Origin: Capillidium heterosporum
Lineage: Eukaryota > Entomophthoromycota > Entomophthoromycetes > Entomophthorales > Capillidiaceae
DNA length: 64,000 bases
Assembly (NCBI GenBank): GCA_016630905.1
Contig: WBMQ01000001.1
Location: forward strand, 1,302,001-1,366,000
Direction of reading: 5' to 3'
Under the pieces are notes generated by a model. That model ran no database searches, was not told the origin of the DNA, and saw only the letters and a program-made list of their open reading frames with translations. Positions within the stretch are counted from its first letter, which is position 1, and each line of letters opens with the position of its first letter. Below, piece after piece: positions 34,259-46,277 of the stretch. A program made the translations under genes and the position numbers.

Positions 34259-35082
34259 ATGAAATTGAATTCGACACGCCAATTTATCAAGCAGATACAA
34301 CTATACCGAACTTCAGCTCGCTACATCCATAATAGTACGACTGAAAGTTCACAAAACAAGGCTACCGGCTCAAACGACGTAGAAGGTCAAGCTAGCACCG
34401 AACTCCAATCTATGTTGCGAGTGAACCAAGCTGGTGAAATTGGAGCCAACTATATCTACATGGGTCAACACTTTGTCTTTCGCAACGACAAGAAGTTGGA
34501 ACCACTAATTAAGGTATATTGAACATGTCGAAATTTATTAAGCTTTCAAAGCACATGTGGGACCAGGAGAAGATTCATCTCGATACCTTCAACAAATTAA
34601 TTGGAGAATATAGGGTACGACCTACCCTATTAACCCCTCTGTGGCAGGGTTTAGGGTTTGCTTTGGGAGCTACCACTGCCATCATGGGTAAGGAGGCGGC
34701 TATGGCCTGTACTGAAGCCGTAGAGACTGTTATCGGTGAACATTACAACGAGTAAAATACCTATTATCTTTTTAGCAGCTAACAATTTTATAGTCAGTTA
34801 CGTACTTTAGCACCTATGAAGACTAAAGAGATGGAGGAGTTGAAGGAGGTATTCTTTACAATAGATTTTTGACTAATTTATTTTTATTTTTAAATTAGAC
34901 CATTAAGCAGTTTCGTGATGAGGAGTTGGAACACTTGGACATAGCCGTTGAACATGAAGCTAAAAAGGTACTTTTTAAATTGGACTTTTAATTAAGGTAG
35001 GTAGGCCCCATTATACGACACTTTGAACATGGTTATTCAAACCGGTTGCAAAGCTGCCATCTATGTCGCTTCTAGAGTTTAG
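34259..35082 (+). CDS. COQ7: Ubiquinone biosynthesis hydroxylase COQ7
   Basis: 218-residue di-iron 5-demethoxyubiquinone hydroxylase of the mitochondrial inner membrane, matrix side. Five exons join in phase: 34259-34513, 34552-34751, 34794-34848, 34899-34967 and 35005-35082. The Arg/Ser-rich N-terminus is a plausible mitochondrial presequence. The metal ligands are visible: VNQAGEIGA with E60, WDQEKIH with E91 and H94, E143 in [10 protein letters not shown], and E180/H183 in DEELEHLD. The end [11 protein letters not shown] is the conserved family terminus. Length and ligand spacing are the same as in human and yeast COQ7. The first intron is one of the shortest here (38 nt). Confidence 0.95.
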
Positions 35083-36240
35083 TGGAGTAGGGGTACTATA
35101 TAAAATTAAATGTTTTTGTTAGAGCTATTTAGTGTGCATTTATTTTTATAGCTTAAAGGTATGTCTATTTTTATATGTACTTAATATACTTGATATTGTT
35201 TATTTTAGTATATTTATACATATTCTTTTAAAATAGCATATTTAATCTAGTAATATAGTTTTGTTCTTGGTACAACTCTTTTATTGAGCGCCATTTGGAT
35301 TTACAGACGAACTTAGATTGCAGTTGATACTTCCTGCCAGCAATTCTTTTTACAAAAGTGATTTACATGTAACTTAGTATCAGTATAAACCATCGTTGAC
35401 TATGTTCATCCTATGGTTGACCGTTTTAAACTAGGATATCTATATTGGGCTTCTACAGCTGTCAATTCCAAAAAACATACCCCAGAGTTTGAATTAAAGC
35501 TTTGAATGAAATTCACTTTTCAAAGTTGACCGACGAGGTGCTATAGCTATTTTACAGCTGCAAAGATTTGGACCAAAAGCCTATAGGTTGGAATGCAAAT
35601 TTGAAAAACTGTATGCTGTTACATAGTGCAAATAATTAATTATATTGGCTGGGATATCTTTGAAGGAACACTTGCAGTCAAAAACATCATTCTAAAAAGA
35701 TCAAATGTAGAGTAAGTGACTACAAAGTAGAAAAGCAGTTAGCTAGGAGGTTCTTTTTTATCAGCACAAAGCGGAAGGATGTAAAAGTACCATAAAAATT
35801 AGTAATATACAAAAGCAAAATGACGGCACAAGCCAACGATTGAACCTCTAGTTGGAGTAAGGCTAAGTTGGGAAGTTTTGATGGCTAGTACCAACACCAT
35901 CACTATCGTCAAGCAGAACTTCGGCCCGATACATTGATTGAGATTCAGCGCCATCAACATAAACGTACACTTTTATTTCCATCTACAACTGAAGAAGTTG
36001 GACATGAAGTCGGGGCTAATGTCTCCGAAAATTCAAAAGCTAAAAGTGGTAAAAGATGTTGGTAGACCATCTAAATCTACATTAGTAATCTGTCATTAAA
36101 CATGACGTTCGACTCGACTTTGAAAATTTTGCTAAAATAAACGGCATCGGAGATAACCTAAAATATAGGTAACACTAAAGTAGTATAAATAGCAATTAAC
36201 CCATAATCCATAGCAGCTATAAATTTATTTTACTTCAGCT
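35083..36240. other. Intergenic region, COQ7 to aldo/keto reductase
   Basis: About 1.16 kb between two plus-strand genes. No coding or RNA pattern held up (a tRNA-like T-loop near 35840 was examined and rejected). Confidence 0.5.
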
Positions 36241-37286
36241 ATGAGTAAACTGCCACTAAGAAAACTTGGAAAGAATGGGCCCAAGGTATCTAGTATCGGA
36301 TTGGGATGCATGGGTATGAGCTCTGCCTACGGTGAGAAGAATGATGTAGAGAGTTTAAAGGTCTTAAACCGAGCCATCGATCTAGGTTGTACCTTTTGGG
36401 ACACATCGGTAACCCATATTTGCTAGCTACCAAACTTCTAACTTGGAAATTTTAGGATTTTTACGGGGCCGGCGCAAATGAAAGGCTTCTAGCCCAAGTG
36501 TTAAAGGACCGTAGATCGGAGGTTTTCTTGGGAACCAAGTTCGCCGCCAAGTTCAATGAGGTGACTCAGGCCATAGACATCCGTGGTGATCGCCAATATG
36601 TCTTGGAGTGCTGTCAGGCCAGTTTGGATCGGTTGGGGATCGACTACATCGATCTGTACTACCAGCACCGTGTCGATCGTAATACGCCCATTGAAGAAAC
36701 GGTTGGTGCTATGGCTGAACTAGTGCAGCAGGGTAAGGTCAAGTATCTAGGGCTCTCCGAATGCAGTCCCGAAACCTTGCGCAGGGCTTACAAAGTGCAC
36801 CCCATCGCGGCTGTTCAAGTGGAATACGGCCCCTGGGAAACCTCTATCGAACATAACGGGTTGATGCAGGCTTGTAGGGAGTTAGGAGTCGCTATAATTG
36901 CTTACTCACCACTGGGTAGAGGATTCTTGACTGGCAAGTTTGATGCAAAAACGATTCCTGATACCGACTTACGTAAGACTTGGTTCCCAAGGCTGATCGG
37001 CGAAAGTGGCGATCACAACATGCAGCTCGTCTACAAGTTGGAAGAGTTAGCCGCCAAGAAAGAGGTGAAGGCTTCTCAGATCTGTTTAAGTTGGGTTCTA
37101 GCTCAGGGCGAGGACGTCATACCTATTCCTGGGACCAAGCGTCTCAAGTACTTGGAGGAGAATATCAATTCCATCAATTACCCTTTATCTCAAGCTGAGG
37201 AAGCCGAAGTTCGTGAAATTGTTCGAAAGATCAAAGTTAAGGGGGAACGATACGATGAAAAGAATCGCAAGATTACTGAGTTGTAA
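36241..37286 (+). CDS. Aldo/keto reductase (AKR13/YakC-like)
   Basis: 332-residue NADP(H)-dependent (beta/alpha)8-barrel oxidoreductase. Exons 36241-36408 and 36456-37286, joined in phase by a 47-nt intron. It begins with the family's [20 protein letters not shown]. The catalytic tetrad is in place: D54 (FWDTSDFYG), Y59, K84 (FLGTKFA) and H127 (YYQHRVD). The cofactor-binding end reads [16 protein letters not shown], typical of this subfamily. Substrate is unknown; these enzymes usually reduce aldehydes or ketones. It is not obviously clustered with related metabolic genes. Confidence 0.93.
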
Positions 37287-37812
37287 TTTACTTGATACTA
37301 GCTATTATACTTCAAAGTAGCAATAAAGTGATAAGTTTCTAGGACATATATATATTTAGTTTAATTTTACCTGTATGTATAGTTATGATAGAATATTATT
37401 TGATGTTCGTTTATTGTCTGAATTCTAATATGTAAGTCTTTGCCTTCACTTTTTTCAATATATATTTTAAGCTTTCTTAAGCTTGATAAGTACTATTTGC
37501 TTGTAAATTATTGAAAGCCTATATTATAGTTTAGATGCTTCATATAAGTTTTTTGTGCAGGATGCTAATCCTTATAGTAGTTGGTCTTAAAAAGCAGTCA
37601 CATAGATCTAACGTCGTTTTCTACTTTCTAAATATACAAAATAATAGTTGAATTTTCATATTTTAAAACAAATGAACAGTAAAATAACATTTTTATTATA
37701 ATAAACTACGTCTTCGGACGTTGTCATTGGATATCGATTAGCGATCCAACTACCTTGGGATCGAATTAATTATTGAAGCGATATATATATAAATTTAGTT
37801 GAGATAGCCGTA
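37287..37812. other. Intergenic region between convergent genes
   Basis: About 530 AT-rich bases holding the 3' ends of the aldo/keto reductase and OPT genes. Nothing else seen. Confidence 0.5.
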
Positions 37813-40083
37813 CTACGACTTAAGTGGCATGCTACCAGTCGGGCAAAACTGGTTGACGTCGTTCCCCCACCAACTGATTTGGATGTTATTGCTGACCAAA
37901 AGATATATGGCAAAGAAGGCAAAGGCTACCCCACAGTCCATACCGGCCGAAAATATGTAGTTGTAACGAGACCACCACTCAAACCGGTATCTGAAGATCA
38001 AAAAGTTGAACAAAAAGGCTAGCAGGAACCAGGACGTGTACTGGAAAGGGTAGGCGGGCGGTAACATGACGATACCTCCGAACAGTATAGGTACGTGGAT
38101 GTACCTAATAATAGTGTTAGGGAATCTCTGGTTCAGGTAGTAGACAGGTATAGGCAGCAGTATACCTATCAAGAAGCACCATAATATAGGCTGATACAAC
38201 GTACCAGTACCAAAGACTTTGGCCGTACCTATGAGCCCCCATAAAATGGAAGCTTTGGAGAAGACTCGAGTGGTCTCACAGGTCCAAACTTCGCTATCCT
38301 CACATAGACCAGGTACCGTATTCATGAGGTAACTCGAAACTAAAACATTAACGACAGCTGCTACGATAGTACCTACAATAACGGCTTGGAAGGTTTTGCG
38401 AGGGGGGATCTTGAGGTAGTGCCCTAGCTTTAAATTGTAGAGATAGGAGAGGGCCTGGTATGTAGTTAGGAACCCCACTGTCTTGAAGAGCATGTTGCCG
38501 ATCGCCATACCAGGGAAGGCTAAGCCACCTAAAAGCTCGGCAGCTATGTGGGTGGAGATGAACTGCGAGGTTAGAGCGTAAAGAATGGCGTTGGGAATGC
38601 AGAAGAATATGCCAAAAATGAAGGCTAATATCAGTCCATACCAAGGTAGTTGCACTTGGGGGAATATTTCAACTATGGCTAAGCCGATACCTAGGCTCAA
38701 AAGGATAAGGGCCGTGTACCACCACCTGGGGACTTCAGGATACCTACTCATCAACTTGCAGTGGATGTCGGGGATCTTGAACTCGGGGGACATCAGTGTC
38801 GTATACAGGGATCTTCCGTGGTGTAGAATTACATAAGTGACTACCGAACCCAGGGCGGCGAAGCCGGACCCGTAGATAGCTGCCATCATCCAAGTGATGC
38901 GTAGTGGGGAATACTTCTCGTAAGACTCGATGTCAAACTTCATAGTTACGGAATCGATGACTCTAGATACATCATACCGGTTGCCATGGATGTCATAGTG
39001 GGCGTAGCCAGCTATTGGGTAGATCTGAGTATCCCAAATATTAGTGTAGTACCCCAGAGGCACGATGATCCACACCACTAGTACGAACCCAACCATTATA
39101 TTGGCAGCTACGTAGAAAGGGGTTACCAAGGGTGAGCCTAAATTGCTTGTAATTGCTGACCAGTCTAACGATATGGACCCTAACCCCAAGCCGTTGAATG
39201 GAGCTCCCAACTGGTTCCCAACCAAGTTGGTACTGGGGATGACTAGGCACAGAAGTGGGAAAATAGCTAGCATCTGGAAGAGGTAGCCGGGGAAGAAATA
39301 GAAGATGAAGCTGGCCAAAGTCACTAGGAAAAAGAATTTGAACCTGCGGATGTGTTTCTTGGAGACGTGGCAGGGATCATGAATCGCTCGTAGCAACGCT
39401 ATACTGACCAAACTAGTGGGCCAAAACATGTTGGAGGGGTAGACTAAAACTTTACGTAGGTAACCACCTACGCCAAATCCTAACATCTGGGTGAATATTA
39501 ATATGGCAAAGGCGCCTAGGATGCCAAAGTCGATGCCCCATTGCAGCTTAGTTGCTGTTAGGAACAGCATGCCATAGGGCCAGTTTACCGAGTTGGATGT
39601 AAATAATACAATTAGCGCGTGCTCCTTCATGTTGAAAGGTCCTGGGTTGAGATAGAACTTTAGACCTAGAAACTTGTACCTGTACCTAGGCAAGTATTCC
39701 ATCAGCTTACCCAATGGGTACGTTAAAACTAGGACGGCAACCATGTTGAGGACGAAAGGAAACCTTCTAAAAAAGAAATATTGGTTGACAAAGGCTAATA
39801 CGGCACTCATAAGGACACCGATAACCCACACTCGGAAAGTGAAAGTGGGTAGGGTGGGGTCGTCTTCAGCTGAGACGGTATGACGCACTAGTCTAATGGG
39901 ACTGTTTTCGTAGGTAGGTGTCGATGGGTAGGCCAGACTCTCGCTGTCTAATAGTCTTTCGTTAGGGTTTATTGTGGTTGGTGTAGCTGGAGACCAGTAG
40001 TGGTAGCCGTGGGTTGGGGATCGAGGCAAGGGCTCCAGCTTCAAGGTCTCGATTTTGGGGTTTAGGCCAGATTTGTCTTTCAT
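37813..40083 (-). CDS. Oligopeptide transporter, OPT family (PT clade)
   Basis: 756-residue intronless membrane protein. About 80 polar N-terminal residues are followed by around 14-16 hydrophobic segments. The OPT signature NPGPFNMKEHALI lies at residues 146-158, and the second family motif KIPPR is near residue 560 (GHYLKIPPRKTF). Both are diagnostic of the peptide-transporter clade of the OPT family, which moves tetra- and pentapeptides or glutathione with protons across the plasma membrane. The N-terminal tail has several Pro and Ser residues that could be regulatory. The frame is clean across 2.3 kb. Substrate cannot be told from sequence alone. Confidence 0.95.
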   Translation of the reverse strand: MKDKSGLNPKIETLKLEPLPRSPTHGYHYWSPATPTTINPNERLLDSESLAYPSTPTYENSPIRLVRHTVSAEDDPTLPTFTFRVWVIGVLMSAVLAFVNQYFFFRRFPFVLNMVAVLVLTYPLGKLMEYLPRYRYKFLGLKFYLNPGPFNMKEHALIVLFTSNSVNWPYGMLFLTATKLQWGIDFGILGAFAILIFTQMLGFGVGGYLRKVLVYPSNMFWPTSLVSIALLRAIHDPCHVSKKHIRRFKFFFLVTLASFIFYFFPGYLFQMLAIFPLLCLVIPSTNLVGNQLGAPFNGLGLGSISLDWSAITSNLGSPLVTPFYVAANIMVGFVLVVWIIVPLGYYTNIWDTQIYPIAGYAHYDIHGNRYDVSRVIDSVTMKFDIESYEKYSPLRITWMMAAIYGSGFAALGSVVTYVILHHGRSLYTTLMSPEFKIPDIHCKLMSRYPEVPRWWYTALILLSLGIGLAIVEIFPQVQLPWYGLILAFIFGIFFCIPNAILYALTSQFISTHIAAELLGGLAFPGMAIGNMLFKTVGFLTTYQALSYLYNLKLGHYLKIPPRKTFQAVIVGTIVAAVVNVLVSSYLMNTVPGLCEDSEVWTCETTRVFSKASILWGLIGTAKVFGTGTLYQPILWCFLIGILLPIPVYYLNQRFPNTIIRYIHVPILFGGIVMLPPAYPFQYTSWFLLAFLFNFLIFRYRFEWWSRYNYIFSAGMDCGVAFAFFAIYLLVSNNIQISWWGNDVNQFCPTGSMPLKS

Positions 40084-41804
40084 ATTGTTGAGGGCTGCTT
40101 TAATTTGTAGGCTATTGCTATATTTGCATCGGTTTCAATGGATATAAATAAATGGTTTTCGTTTCCTTTATCGTTCAACTTTTACTCTTGATGTCGATGT
40201 TATAGATCGAAGCTAGACTGAAAATTTTGGAAGCTGTAAAGAGTTGGAATGAGTTTGAAACTAGCGAACTAAAGAAGGTAGAAAAGGGAATTGAAATCCA
40301 TTGCTGATGACCTGATATCACTATTGGACATATCAGCATCTATTCAACCTTCCTTTTTACTACCCATGATACTAAGTTTAAGATGCCTGATGTTTTTATA
40401 TTAGCTTTCTACTCAATTAGAGGTTGCATCCATTTTAATAATAGATCTTTCGTTCGTTACTTACAAAATAACCTCTCAAAATTTTTGGGTTCATTTCAAC
40501 TACCAAAAATTTTGAAGCAGGTTCTTTTATGTTACAGCGATCTGCTACAAGCTACGTTTTAGGTTTTAAGAGATATTGATATTTACTCGTTTTATAACTA
40601 TAAATCACTGAAGTTAGTTGATATGATTATAGATTTGAAAGTTTATATCTATGAGATGGTCGATCCGAGATCGGCGACATTGAAGTAAAGATTTCAGGGT
40701 AACGTTTGAGGAGGTAAAGTAGCGCAGCATTTACTATCAAAATGAAAAGTAATTTCTTGGATGTGGTATAAGGTATTTATCCTCTGGATATAAGTTATAC
40801 TATGAATTTAAACTACACGGTCATGGAACGTATGTACCCAAGTATCCGCTAAACATTGCCAAAAAAGACTGGATGAAGTTGCGTTGCAATTTTGTTGGAG
40901 TCTAGATTCCATTGTAAAATTTATATTGAAAAGTTGCTAAAGGCCATATAGATCCACATGAAAAAATAAAGATCATTCTGAAGGTATATACATCCCATAA
41001 ATTAAATATTTCAGGTTGGACTATTGATTTCTTTGCTAGGTACGAAGCTTAGATGTAGGCCAGCCCAGTTTGAAAGACTTCTAAAACTTAAAATTACATG
41101 TTACACATTTTAGTATATTTTATTGCTTTGAATAACTAGACAACTAGTTCAGAATTAAGAAAGGTTCAAAAGCTAATATCAACCTTTTTACTGGGTTTAT
41201 CCAAATTACTTGTCCTACAACCTAATTTAAAATTTATTAATTTTAGACTAATAATTCAAAACTTTAACCTACAAATCCTTTAGACTCGAAGAAATTAATA
41301 TGGCATAGATTTACTATAGATATTTGCTAGGAAATAGCCTATAAATCGAATCCAAATTAACACTGCCATCTTGCAAGTTATAGTACATAAAAATCGACAC
41401 CCAGTCAATACTAGATGGAACTGTTAGCCATGACTTTAAACTGGGTGAAGGAGAATAGTATTAAACAGATGTCAAAGTTAGTTTCAGATTTTCTATTCGT
41501 TTAATATAAATTGTAAATTGAAATTTAGGTTAGGTGAAGGTACATATGTAATAGTTGTAGGAATGCATTAGTAGGTTGAAGTTAAACTATAATACAGTAT
41601 TAATGGCCCTTGTGTTTTTAAGTGCCATGGAAATGTTGATAAATTAGTTAATTGATTCTTGAGTTAATTTTCATGCTAGGCTAGGTACATATCCTAAATC
41701 TTCTAAAATGAATAGATGTATTAAATTTAAATAAATATATACAAAAATTTATCCGACAACCAACATATATTTAAACCTCACCGACACCTCCCAACTAGAG
41801 ATTA
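40084..41804. other. Intergenic region, OPT gene to P450 relic
   Basis: About 1.7 kb upstream of the OPT gene. AT-rich; no gene, RNA or repeat that I can support. Confidence 0.5.
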
Positions 41805-43200
41805 AACTCCAATCTGAACTTCAAATTCCTCAACTCGTATCTACCTAAAACCATGACCAGCACCACCTTCTATTCCAACTTAGAAAAGCTATCGTATAAG
41901 TTTGGTTGTATCTCATCATTCAAGTTCTTTTTACCCTCTTTTGCTTTCAAAAACCTAGCTGGTTCGAATTTCTCTGGATAAATAAAACAGCCAGAGTACC
42001 TGTGTATTGAATTAGCATCCAAGATGATACTGGTGCTTTTAGGTACATCATAGCTATTTATATTTACGTCTGAACTTGCTACCCGAATTGGTAGTCTAGT
42101 TACCAGTGGGTACATGTGCATAGTTTCCTCAATGACAGTATCCAGGTAATTTACACGTTAACCTCTTCTAAAGTAGGTGCCTTGGATTCAATAGGGTACA
42201 AGTTGGCATAATCGTGGCTCATAAATTTGAGAACTTCATCCCAAGCTCTAGCTTGAATGTGTGGATTTATTGCCAACAGGTGTGGAGTTGTTGCGAGACA
42301 TGATGCCATAGTATATGGGCTGGCCATTAGGAATACTAATAGACCGTGCCTAATGTTTTAGTCACTGAAGTTTGTACCCTCCCTTATCCTTGTATCTACA
42401 GGTAAGACTAGTCTATCTAGATTAGCTTGATCGGCTTCCTCCTTCAACAATTGGCGCTTGATATCTAACAGTCTATCGAAGTAGTGGTTGAATTTTTCCA
42501 ACTTCTGAAAGACTTACAGAAGGGATTTTGAGGGTGATTTAGATGAAGTAGGTGATAGATGAGTTAACCTGCACCCTTTAGCAAATTGGCATACAATTAT
42601 AAAAAATCGACGTCAAGGTTTTCGATGGAATTGAAATTAATCCCCGGAATACTTCTACCGAAGCAGCTCATAGCTATACGTTACAGATATCTATATGGTT
42701 CAAATAAAGCATTACCACCTCTAGAATCCAAAATTTTGAAGAACTTTCGGGTTTAATCTATGGATATCGCCACATTGAACTGCTTTTTGGGAGTGGGGCT
42801 GATTATTTTACAATGCCTCTTTTCCCCTTCTCCATTTAGGAACTCGCCACCGTCTCCTGGAGCTTAACTAGTTAACTTCTGAATGAGCGTAATGGTAAAT
42901 AAAGGCTTTGGAAATGTTATGGAGTTTTGATAGATTTTCTTGATTGATTGCATTTGGTGAGGATACTAGGATGAACCATTTACCAAACCTCCATACCAAC
43001 ATCAACTTGGTTTAATTCAACTGTTGGGTAGCGAATTCTTTAGTTTTGAGATCCAACAGTTTGGAGCTGAAGTAAGCTTGAATATACTGGTAAATGCTTA
43101 GAGTCGGGATGTATCTTAGATTGGAAGGGACTCGTAGTTGAAAATGAATATATACTAAAAGAAAAGCTAGAAGCAGGGTTATCAAAATTAAGCTAAACAT
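41805..43200 (-). pseudogene. Decayed cytochrome P450 gene
   Basis: Pieces of one P450 lie in the right order on the minus strand but in broken frames. At 43200-43015 is a membrane anchor (MFSLILITLLLAFLLVYIHF). Around 42330-42155 is the I-helix area with its following segment (LLAINPHIQARAWDEVLKF, then DYANLYPIESKAPTLEE). At 42121-41870 is the K-helix to PERF part (MHMYPLVTRLPIRVASSD, then YPEKFEPARFL). At the heme-binding loop the sequence breaks up: one frame reads GGAGHGF and stops, and another resumes GRYELRNLKFRLEF, so the invariant heme-ligand cysteine is gone. Several other frame breaks and stops separate the pieces. It should be non-functional. No flanking metabolic cluster remains. 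Confidence 0.8.
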
Positions 43201-46200
43201 AAATAATAACTGGATTCCAATCGTTGTAAATGCTACAGTAGATTTTTAATATCAAGTATCTTTCCAAATACTAGACTTAGGAAAGAAGTAACCCACTTAT
43301 AAGATAGTTTATAGAAAAGATATACAGTTGTAAATAGAACACAGCAATCATCCATTCAAATTGAAATGCAATACGTTTACGACATCTAAAAACTATAAAT
43401 GTTTCTAGGACAGGATCAATTCAACATAAGTTAAATAAACTGACAATATAAAGCCTGGCTTATGGCGTACCAGCTTACACCAAGCTTTTATTATAGTTGG
43501 ATATGGTTGTAGTTGGTGAACTTTAGATTCTATTTAAGAAACTTCATTTTTCAAAAGTCAAGTTTAGGTTGGATAAAGAAATATCCTTACCATTTTATAG
43601 CTTCTTATAAAAGGCAAAGTTCAAAGGGTAAGTTGTATGATGCCATAAAGCTGGTATGCAAAAAGAATAGGAAAAAAATGTTTCCATCCAGATTCGAACT
43701 GGAGACCGTCTGTGTGTTAGACAGACGTGATAACCAACTACACCATGGAAACTTGCCAAGCAATTAATGATCAAGGATCCTTAAAGCTTTCTAAAAAACT
43801 TTTTAAGCTAACTATATATAATGTTTATATTTGTAAAGGGTGCCAATTTAAATTATTGAAGTAGATTATTTAATTTGATTTGATTTTTGGAAAATGACTT
43901 TAAAACTTTAATAGTCTCAATTCCTACAGTATATTTTTATAGCATTGGTATTTATAAAGTATACTTGGGTTTTGAGACATCTGTGATTCAGAAGCAACTG
44001 TATTCTCATCTAATTTTAATGGATGTGGCAATACGTAAAGTATAAGGCCTGTATTGAACTTTTGAATTACACAAGTAGTTTAAACCTACGTGAAATCTAC
44101 AATTGACTTGAATTCAATACTATTAGCATGCCTTAACAAGTAGTTCAGCCAAGGGAAACAGTTAGGTTATTTAGTAGAGCTGTTAAACAACTGGACTTGG
44201 ATACCTAAAGCTACATCACAGTAAGCACTGCAACCTATACCTCAATCACATCAACACTAGTACATACTGTCATCACCTTAGCTATCTCAACTTTAAAATT
44301 AGGTCAAAATTTGAATACGGTACTTAAAGATTGGGTATATAGAGTGCATCTACAGAACTATAGATCTTGTTATAAAAGTTCAATATTTCAAATTTGATAT
44401 AAACTCTCCAAGTCATAAATAAAGTAGTAGTGGTGATGAGGTCGTACATACAAAATACATTTTAATTATAACACGATACAGCTTGCCTTTTAGGCTTTGT
44501 CGACAAATCTACATATACTCGATTCAATAATGTAAAGTAACATTTGTAAATAAGCTCTATAATCTATTAAAATCTTTCAGTTTGTATTTGTTGACAGTAA
44601 GCACTTGTAAAGTAAAATTTTACTATCAAAGTTGTTGGTATATGACAAATATAAGGTACTATAAATTCTAATAAATTTATAATACGGATAAATAAAATCA
44701 ATATATCGAATGGATAATATCCTTTGAAGATTATAAATCTCAGGATTCCTTGTAACAAACAAAAACCAACAGCTTTAGTAATTTTGTTATTGTCTTTCAA
44801 TAGCCTTTATCCAATAGATTTAGGGTAGTGTTTCTATTCCCAATAACTGTTACTCCAAAAGCAAGAAAAGATACATAGTTTAACTCATTCAAATCATCAG
44901 ATTCGTTAAGTTCCAATAAAGTTAACATGTTTTGAAAGTGTATATCCATTTGACTAAACTAAACCAATACTCGTACAAAGGCTGCATATAATTTTAAAAG
45001 TTCTTCAATTTGATGGTTTATAAGGATAGCCAAGTTTACAACTTTTGCACAAAATTCAAGAACTTTAAAATATTGGTGCTGATAAAACGAGGTTATTGTA
45101 CCACACACTATAAATTGATTCTGCTCATATTGAAATGATGGTGCATATACATGCATACATCGTCTAATTTTATTGCCCCATGTAGTATATTTGCAAATTG
45201 GTATAAAATCTTAGGGGATTAACGCGATATAAGAAAAAGTGCCTAAAGATTTAGTAACCTAAAGTCAAACTACATCTTGTTCCTTTACTGAAAATGGCTT
45301 AATACCGAGCGTGAGTTTTGGCTCAAATTATTTATCCAGCACTACCACTATTTCTTTCTACTATCCCATCACAGACTAGAAATAGACAAAGATAGATCAA
45401 TCTTTTGTAGATTGAAGTGTTCACTAGACATATCTTTATAAAATAAGATATGTAGATCGAAGTAGAGTTACTAATGGCACTTCATATGATCCAGCTTTAG
45501 AACTTACAATTTTCCTTCAAATATCAATTTCAGCTTGTCAAAATTGGACACCAGCTAGAAAATGGATCCATATAAGGAACAATAAAACGACAGGAACAGT
45601 AGTATTGCTCAGTTTTAATATATAGAGCGGCATAAACCATTTGAAACAGAAAGGTGGTGATACTTGTCACAAGGTATTTATAATAGGAGGAGGACATCCT
45701 AAAAAGTAAGCTGTGGACCAAAGTCCAGCTATTCCAAAATTTCTAAATGGGGGAAGCTCAAACATACAGCTATTTTTTTACGAAAAAATCGGATGTAAAG
45801 GAAGCTATCCGCAACCCCCGGAACCAGATAGGTTATAAAACACATAAAACTCAATAATATATCCCAGGCAACAAAGCGGAATTAGAGGGATACTCTAGGT
45901 GAGTAAATCCACCCACTTTAAGCCAAAATTAGACCTAGGTGGTGGAAAACAGCGAGGTAAATTCCACTTATTCCCTTTATGGAAATAATTGAGTATTGAA
46001 CCAGCTTGTCAATTTCACTTGCACTTCGGTTCATAGTTACAAAGTTCGAACAAACCTGTTCTATAAGGCAAATTTATAAAGTTTCAAGTAGACATGCTTA
46101 TTAATTACGAACAATTTAATATCAATCTATTAAAATGCTTAGATATGCGTTAGATTTGAAGGTGGTATCCAGTATGGGTTAAATTTAACCCCATGACAAA

Positions 46201-46277
46201 CTTATAGCTTCAAGGTACATGAAACCTATGAAAGGTATAAAAAGCAGGTCTGGGTGGATTCAAGTCAAAATTTCCAA
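43201..46277. other. Gene-poor 3-kb region containing one tRNA
   Basis: Apart from the tRNA at 43680-43752 I see no supported gene. The remaining open frames are short, hydrophobic or Asn/Tyr rich, as expected by chance in AT-rich DNA. Confidence 0.5.
43680..43752 (-). tRNA. tRNA-Val(AAC)
   Basis: Read on the minus strand, 73 nt fold into a full cloverleaf. The acceptor arms GTTTCCA and TGGAAAC are exact complements. The D-arm is GTG/CAC around TAGTTGGTTAT. The anticodon stem is TCTGT/ACAGA with loop CTAACAC (anticodon AAC, valine). The T-arm is TCCAG/CTGGA around TTCGAAT. No intron is present. The sequence resembles yeast tRNA-Val(AAC). Confidence 0.93.

Noticed and set aside
35820-35900. 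tRNA-like T-loop (GGTTCAATC on the minus strand)
   Set aside because: The flanking bases do not form a T stem, anticodon stem or acceptor stem.
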